DNA from: Deltaproteobacteria bacterium
Lineage (GTDB): Bacteria > Myxococcota > B64-G9
DNA: 47,845 nt
Direction of reading: 5' to 3'
NCBI GenBank assembly: GCA_019307065.1
Contig: JAFDKH010000019.1
Span: forward strand, 1 to 47,845
Shown: piece after piece, positions 43,547-47,845 of the stretch
Position numbering within the stretch: position 1 is the stretch's first letter
Layout: the number at the start of each line of letters is the position of its first letter
Program-made: the position numbers and the translations under genes
Notes under the pieces: generated by a model
The model's input: the letters and a program-made list of their open reading frames with translations, nothing else
Told to the model about the DNA's origin: nothing
Databases searched by the model: none

Positions 43547-45712
43547 ATGGCACTCTACAATATATCAACCCGGTTTGTTGCGTTACTAGTGTTTAGCCTG
43601 CTGGCAATGTCCGCCATGACAACCAAGGCTGACGAATCAGACGACGCCGATTTCGAAGCCGAGTCCGGCGACGAGTTGACCGACGAATTTGCCTTTTTGG
43701 AAGAAGGCGCCGTCGTTGAATCGGCCTCGCGCCACCGTCAGGAGACCGGCCTGAGTCCCTCGGCCATCACAGTGATCACCCGTGAAGATATCGAAGCCTC
43801 GGGGGCCACCACCCTGGCTGATCTGCTGCGTTTGGTGCCGGGGATGGACGTGCTTATCGGCAGCCCGATCTTGACCTCGATCGTAGCCAGGTTAGGCCTG
43901 GACGACGAGAACAACTACTTCCTGATCCTGGTCGACGGGCGGGAGGTCAATCTGGAACTATTGGGTCTGGCGTTGCTGGAAGTCCAGATTTTCTCGCTCG
44001 ACGACATCGAAAGGATCGAAGTCATCCGCGGGCCAGGATCGTTTCTATACGGGGCCAACGCCCTGGCCGGTGTGGTCAGCATCACCACCAGGGCTATACC
44101 TGAGTCCACCTCCGGCTGGGCAACTATGTCTGGCGGAGAGATAGGCAGCATGTCTACCGGCGTCCGTGCCTCCACCCGCTTGGGTGATTGGGGATTCTCG
44201 CTGAGCGGGGGTTTCGATACAAGCGGCCGCTTCCATGATCCACATACATTGGGCAGAGAAGTCTGGAAGCTTCGGGCCGTGGCGGAGTACACCTGGTCGG
44301 AAACAGAGCGGATTTTAGTAGACGGCGGAATTACCCAGGCCGAAGGCGTTGTGACCGCTGGATTGGGTGAGTTTCATGCTCTAATAAAAACGAGGTCGCT
44401 ACGCCTGGCCTACGATTCGAAGTCGATTCGGGCGCAACTATATTGGAACCACATTCCCGGATCGGGCCGCCTGCGGGCCCCGCTGAACTTTGCCGGAATA
44501 AACCTGGCTACGATTAAGCCCTGGGGGTTCGACGGCCATACCATCAACGGGGAAGCGCAATGGATGCTGCCCTCTTTCTACGAGCCCTTGTTGATCATTG
44601 TAGGCGGTGTGGGCCGGGCCAGCTACCTGGGATCCGACGAATTGCTGGACGCTGAGAGCTATTCCGACATCAGCTCCACCCGCTACCACGAACCGGGCAT
44701 CAGCCACTGGGAAGGCCGGGTGGGCGCCTTCGTTCACGCAGAGTATTCCCCGGCCGACTGGGTCACACTGAACGGTGACTTGAGAGCCGACTACAACTCG
44801 GTAACTGGGGATTTCCTCAGCCCGCGCCTGGCAGTGGTTTTTCGTCCGGCAGACACCCATTTTCTGCGTGCAGGAGTAGCTCGTTCATTTCGTAAACCGG
44901 CCTTCATCGAGACGCATGCCCACATGAACGTGGATTTTCCATCAGACAGCCCGATGACAACTGCGGCTTCCCAGGAAGCATTCCGCGAGTTCATGACCCG
45001 CGGAATAGGCAACTCGAATCTGACCAACGAGAAACTTCTTTCATTCGAGACGGGCTACCGCGGCGAGTTCCTGGAAAAGAGGCTCTCAGTCAGTCTGGAT
45101 ATCTACTTCAACATCTACTCGGATCGCATTAGTATAGACGAAGAGATTGATCTGACCCCCCAGGGTCTCCCCGATCTGGAAACAAGCAGCTTTCAATTCA
45201 TGAATAAACCCAAAGCAGATCGCCACATAATCGGCTCCGAACTGGCCGTGCGCTACAGTCCTTCAAAATATCTTTCTCTGCTTGCTTCCTGGACCTACCG
45301 GGAGGAAATCAGAGCGCGCGAAGGCACCACCGACGATGAAACTCCGCAAAACATGTTTATCTTGGGAGGGCGCTTTCGCACCGAGAGCGGCCTGGTGGGC
45401 AGCCTTTATCTGTTTTCACGCTCGGAATACATGTCCGGTGGCATTCCCAGTCCTGAGGGCATGCTGGCGGATACATCGGATGAGTACATTGACACCGTCT
45501 TTCTGATTCTGGGAAAGATCGGCTGGCAGACGTCTTGGGAACACAATTTGAAAATCGAGACCGGCCTGAAGTTATTCCTGCCGGTTTCCCCCTGGCAGGC
45601 GCCCCATTTTGAGTACAGCGAGACTGGCAGCATGACTACCTTAGACGGCAAGCACTACGGCGGCGACATCCTGCGTCGAATGGTTACGATCTATATGCAA
45701 GGATCGTTCTAA
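43547..45712 (+). CDS. TonB-dependent outer-membrane receptor
   Basis: A 721-residue receptor: signal peptide (FVALLVFSLLAMSAM, cleavage near TKADE), an acidic N-terminal stretch, a plug domain (SPSAITVITREDIEASGATT, ADLLRLVPGMDV, VIRGPGSFLYGANALAGVV) and a long beta-barrel ending in an aromatic strand (VTIYMQGSF). These receptors take up metal chelates, cobalamin or sugars with TonB energy. The start was set at this ATG because it gives the signal peptide; the open frame continues 140 codons upstream but overlaps the MopE-like gene. No clear ribosome site, so translation may be coupled to that gene. Substrate unknown; cobamide or a metal would fit the context. Confidence 0.92.
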   Translation: MALYNISTRFVALLVFSLLAMSAMTTKADESDDADFEAESGDELTDEFAFLEEGAVVESASRHRQETGLSPSAITVITREDIEASGATTLADLLRLVPGMDVLIGSPILTSIVARLGLDDENNYFLILVDGREVNLELLGLALLEVQIFSLDDIERIEVIRGPGSFLYGANALAGVVSITTRAIPESTSGWATMSGGEIGSMSTGVRASTRLGDWGFSLSGGFDTSGRFHDPHTLGREVWKLRAVAEYTWSETERILVDGGITQAEGVVTAGLGEFHALIKTRSLRLAYDSKSIRAQLYWNHIPGSGRLRAPLNFAGINLATIKPWGFDGHTINGEAQWMLPSFYEPLLIIVGGVGRASYLGSDELLDAESYSDISSTRYHEPGISHWEGRVGAFVHAEYSPADWVTLNGDLRADYNSVTGDFLSPRLAVVFRPADTHFLRAGVARSFRKPAFIETHAHMNVDFPSDSPMTTAASQEAFREFMTRGIGNSNLTNEKLLSFETGYRGEFLEKRLSVSLDIYFNIYSDRISIDEEIDLTPQGLPDLETSSFQFMNKPKADRHIIGSELAVRYSPSKYLSLLASWTYREEIRAREGTTDDETPQNMFILGGRFRTESGLVGSLYLFSRSEYMSGGIPSPEGMLADTSDEYIDTVFLILGKIGWQTSWEHNLKIETGLKLFLPVSPWQAPHFEYSETGSMTTLDGKHYGGDILRRMVTIYMQGSF

Positions 45713-45736
45713 GGCGCCCGGGAAAAAAACTGGCAA

Positions 45737-45766
45737 TTGCCTAAAAAGCCAGATCTGTATTACAAT
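45737..45766 (+). promoter_or_regulatory. Candidate sigma-70 promoter for the MYXO-CTERM-like gene
   Basis: TTGCCT (45737-45742) and TACAAT (45761-45766, five of six consensus bases) with an 18-base spacer, 36 bases before the ATG at 45802. Based on consensus match only. Confidence 0.35.
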
Positions 45767-45801
45767 GTAACTAGTATTCGATAATTAATGAGGGCGGTGG
45801 G

Positions 45802-46392
45802 ATGAAAAGCATTCTTTTGTTTTCGATGGGTTGCTTCGTCTTTCTTTTCCACGGCTGGGCCTCGGCCTGTGAAGCTCCGATTCCCCCATCAATCCCCTAT
45901 TCAATCGACCCGGCCCAACAGGGGGTGGACACTGAAGCTCCCGCTGCATTGACGATCGAAAGCTGGACCGTTGAAAGAGAAGAAAACGACCAACAATATA
46001 AACCGAATGCCTGTGGAGCACCGGGCTGTTCGCCACAAGCATCAATTGGTTTCAAGATCTCGCCGCTAGCTGAAGACCCGAATCAAGAAATCTTGGGTTA
46101 TAGCGTAAAACCCACTCAGCCATATACCGGCAGCTGCTATTCTTGCGAAGGACCTTTGACAATTGAAGACGGTTGGATCTGGGTGACTACTTCTTATTCG
46201 GTAGATGAGGAAATAAGTCGATCATACGAGATTTCAGCAGTCGACCTGGCCGGCAATGTGGGGCCGGCAACTCGTGTTGACGTACTTGATCCTGCAACAG
46301 GCGGATGTTCATCGGGAGTTGGCGGTACGAGTTCGTTGCTGGGATTGACGATATTACTCCTGTTTGGTTTCAGAAAAAGCAGGAGTGGCTAG
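45802..46392 (+). CDS. Secreted protein with MYXO-CTERM-like sorting tail
   Basis: A 196-residue protein with a signal peptide (ILLFSMGCFVFLFHGWASA) followed by a beta-rich body with paired cysteines (NACGAPGC, GSCYSCEG) and an immunoglobulin-like C-terminal strand set (SYEISAVDLAGNVGPATRV). It ends in GGCSSGVGG, a hydrophobic stretch (SSLLGLTILLLFGF) and RKSRSG. That cysteine, helix and basic order is the MYXO-CTERM type of C-terminal sorting signal, which in Myxococcota leads to cleavage and surface attachment. Function of the body is unknown. A weak G-rich ribosome site precedes the ATG. Confidence 0.72.
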   Translation: MKSILLFSMGCFVFLFHGWASACEAPIPPSIPYSIDPAQQGVDTEAPAALTIESWTVEREENDQQYKPNACGAPGCSPQASIGFKISPLAEDPNQEILGYSVKPTQPYTGSCYSCEGPLTIEDGWIWVTTSYSVDEEISRSYEISAVDLAGNVGPATRVDVLDPATGGCSSGVGGTSSLLGLTILLLFGFRKSRSG

Positions 46393-46405
46393 GACACCCT
46401 GAGAA

Positions 46406-47845
46406 TTACAGTTTTTCCTTAATCATTTTTTGTAGGCGTTTGACTTCGGCCAGGGCTTTTTCCGGCTCGGCCTGCAGGTCGGCTACTTCTTGCCACCAGT
46501 GCAGCGCCTCGGTCAAGTCGCCCTCGCGCTCGGACATGCGCGCCAGCCTGATCCTGACCACCCGCCATTGAGAACTGGCCGCGGCCGCTTCGTAATAAAG
46601 CTCCTTGGCCGTCTCGAAATCACCGCGCCTTTCGAGAATCAAACCCAGATTAGTGCGCACCACGGCGCCGCGGCCCGGCCCGGCCAGTTCGATCGCCCGC
46701 CTGAAATGTTTTTCGGCCCGGGCCAGATCGCCGCGCTCACCTTCGGCCTTGCCCATCAAGTTGTAGCCAATCGACATGGCCTTTGCCTCAGCCTGCTCAG
46801 AAGTCATCGGCAGTTGCGTAACTGCGAAGGCCACAGCCAGGGTCAAAAGGTAAGGCCAGGCCTTTTTGCCAACTTGCTTTATACGTCCGGCCAGTTCGAC
46901 CATCCCCAGGCCGGCCAGGGGCAACAACATCGGCAACAACATTATCCGGTAACGATCGGCCACATAAAAAAGCACCAGTGTCAAAAGGTAAGCCCCGCCC
47001 GATACGGCCAGCAGGCCGCTGCCGGCATAGCGCCGCCAGCCCAGCAGGATGCCCAGGATCGCAAAAGGAAAAACGACTGCAAAAGTCACCAGCCAGCCGA
47101 GTACCGGGGCTAGCTGCTCGCCAAACACGTATGAATGATGGATCGGTCTTTCGTAGCCGTTGACACTCAATAATATCTTCTTGCCGGTCAACACCAGGGC
47201 CTGGCCCGGGTGTGCGCCCCAAAACTCGAAGCCTCGCTGATACCAGTAAGAAGAAACTTCGCCGGGGGTCAACTTTTGCCCCTGGGCCCGCTCGGCTAAA
47301 ACAGTCAAGCTGCGCCGATAGGCCTGGTGACTGGAGTCGTCTATTTTCTCGCCCCTGGGTACATGAAACCCGCCGGTCGCCTGCGAATTGTTACCGATGA
47401 AAAAAGAGTGACCACCCGACGAGGACACTAAAACAAACTCTTGCCCGCTCGAGGCATTGTGCACCCAAGAAGGGAGCAGTCCCAGACACAGGCCGGCCGC
47501 GGCCAACCCAACCGCGAGCGCCTTGCGCGGATAAGACCAGCTTCGCAAAAGCAGCCAGATCAATCCGACCGGCAGCACCACCAGCAAATTGGGTCGCCCC
47601 ATTAAAGCCAGTCCGGTCAGCGCCCCGGCTACAATCAAGAGCCATAGCCGATCGCGATTGCCAGCCGACAGCAGACACCAAAACGCAGCGGCCGTCAGCG
47701 GGACGGTTATCCCCGGAGCCAGCATCTGTCCCTCGAAGAAGATCAAGGGGCCATAAACGGCACACAGTCCAGCCGCCAGGCGACCGGTCCAGTATCCCTG
47801 TCGGCCCCCCCTTTCACTGCCCAGTTCGCTGCCCAGGCCGTAGAA
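46406..47845 (-). CDS. GT39-like membrane glycosyltransferase with C-terminal TPRs, 5' end missing
   Basis: At least 479 residues are visible; the frame is open to the right edge, so the N-terminus lies outside. The visible part has many membrane helices in the manner of dolichyl/undecaprenyl-phosphate mannosyltransferase-like (GT39, PMT_2) proteins: CAVYGPLIFFEGQMLAPGI, GALTGLALMGRPNLLVVLPV, and the periplasmic loop with FFIGNNSQATGGF and YWYQRGFEFWGAHPGQ. The last ~120 residues are TPR helices (NLMGKAEGERGDLARAEKHF, NLGLILERRGDFETAKELYY). The catalytic aspartates of the first loop are not in view. An internal TTG at 47746 is an unlikely start because the frame reads sensibly upstream of it. 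Confidence 0.8.
   Translation of the reverse strand, partial: FYGLGSELGSERGGRQGYWTGRLAAGLCAVYGPLIFFEGQMLAPGITVPLTAAAFWCLLSAGNRDRLWLLIVAGALTGLALMGRPNLLVVLPVGLIWLLLRSWSYPRKALAVGLAAAGLCLGLLPSWVHNASSGQEFVLVSSSGGHSFFIGNNSQATGGFHVPRGEKIDDSSHQAYRRSLTVLAERAQGQKLTPGEVSSYWYQRGFEFWGAHPGQALVLTGKKILLSVNGYERPIHHSYVFGEQLAPVLGWLVTFAVVFPFAILGILLGWRRYAGSGLLAVSGGAYLLTLVLFYVADRYRIMLLPMLLPLAGLGMVELAGRIKQVGKKAWPYLLTLAVAFAVTQLPMTSEQAEAKAMSIGYNLMGKAEGERGDLARAEKHFRRAIELAGPGRGAVVRTNLGLILERRGDFETAKELYYEAAAASSQWRVVRIRLARMSEREGDLTEALHWWQEVADLQAEPEKALAEVKRLQKMIKEKL

Overview
The window looks like a chromosomal segment from an anaerobic Gram-negative bacterium of the old Deltaproteobacteria, most plausibly Myxococcota or a related candidate lineage. 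Three things point that way. A bacterial-type Wood-Ljungdahl acetyl-CoA synthase/CO dehydrogenase (ACS/CODH) cluster is present. There are outer-membrane proteins, lipoproteins and a TonB-dependent receptor. There are also cysteine-rich secreted proteins with MopE-like CDGLDNDCD repeats and a MYXO-CTERM-like tail. The lineage is inferred from gene content alone. I saw no rRNA, tRNA, CRISPR array, phage or intact insertion sequence.

Region 1-9715 (+) reads as one or two tight transcription units: the end of a sigma-54 activator, a CBM9-like lipoprotein, a threonine-aldolase-like enzyme lacking a cofactor loop, a giant DUF2339-DUF3999 membrane fusion, an OmpA-domain protein, and an MshEN-receiver-TPR protein. 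Region 9743-19555 is mixed: an OPA-family transporter (-), then VanX-like dipeptidase, FolE2, a DUF1648 protein, a TPR protein and a CooT-like nickel protein (+), followed on the minus strand by glyA, a HEAT-repeat protein and a VWA lipoprotein.

Region 19556-31615 (-) is the core. In transcription order it runs folD, a CooC/AcsF ATPase, an unknown 71-residue protein, acsD, the CODH catalytic subunit, acsB, acsC, acsE, a DUF3786 protein, a second CooC/AcsF ATPase and a SRAP protein. Together these can take methylene-tetrahydrofolate chemistry and methyl-tetrahydrofolate to acetyl-CoA (or run in reverse), with nickel-maturation helpers. Formyl-THF synthetase (fhs) and methylene-THF reductase (metF) are not in the window. 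Divergent from folD is a 1199-residue protein that fuses serine hydroxymethyltransferase to a degenerate and then an intact glycine-cleavage T-protein domain. This ties glycine/serine one-carbon chemistry to the same folate pool. glyA, folE2 and the CooT-like gene lie about 5-20 kb away and fit the same folate and nickel theme.

Region 35413-47845 is cell-envelope material: a PDZ protein with carboxypeptidase-regulatory-like repeats, an Hcp-like Sel1-repeat lipoprotein, a small membrane protein, a beta-barrel protein, and a repeat-bearing intergenic stretch with a decayed gene remnant. Then come two cysteine-rich lipoproteins directly followed by a TonB-dependent receptor, a MYXO-CTERM-like protein, and an incomplete GT39-like membrane glycosyltransferase with C-terminal TPRs running off the right end.
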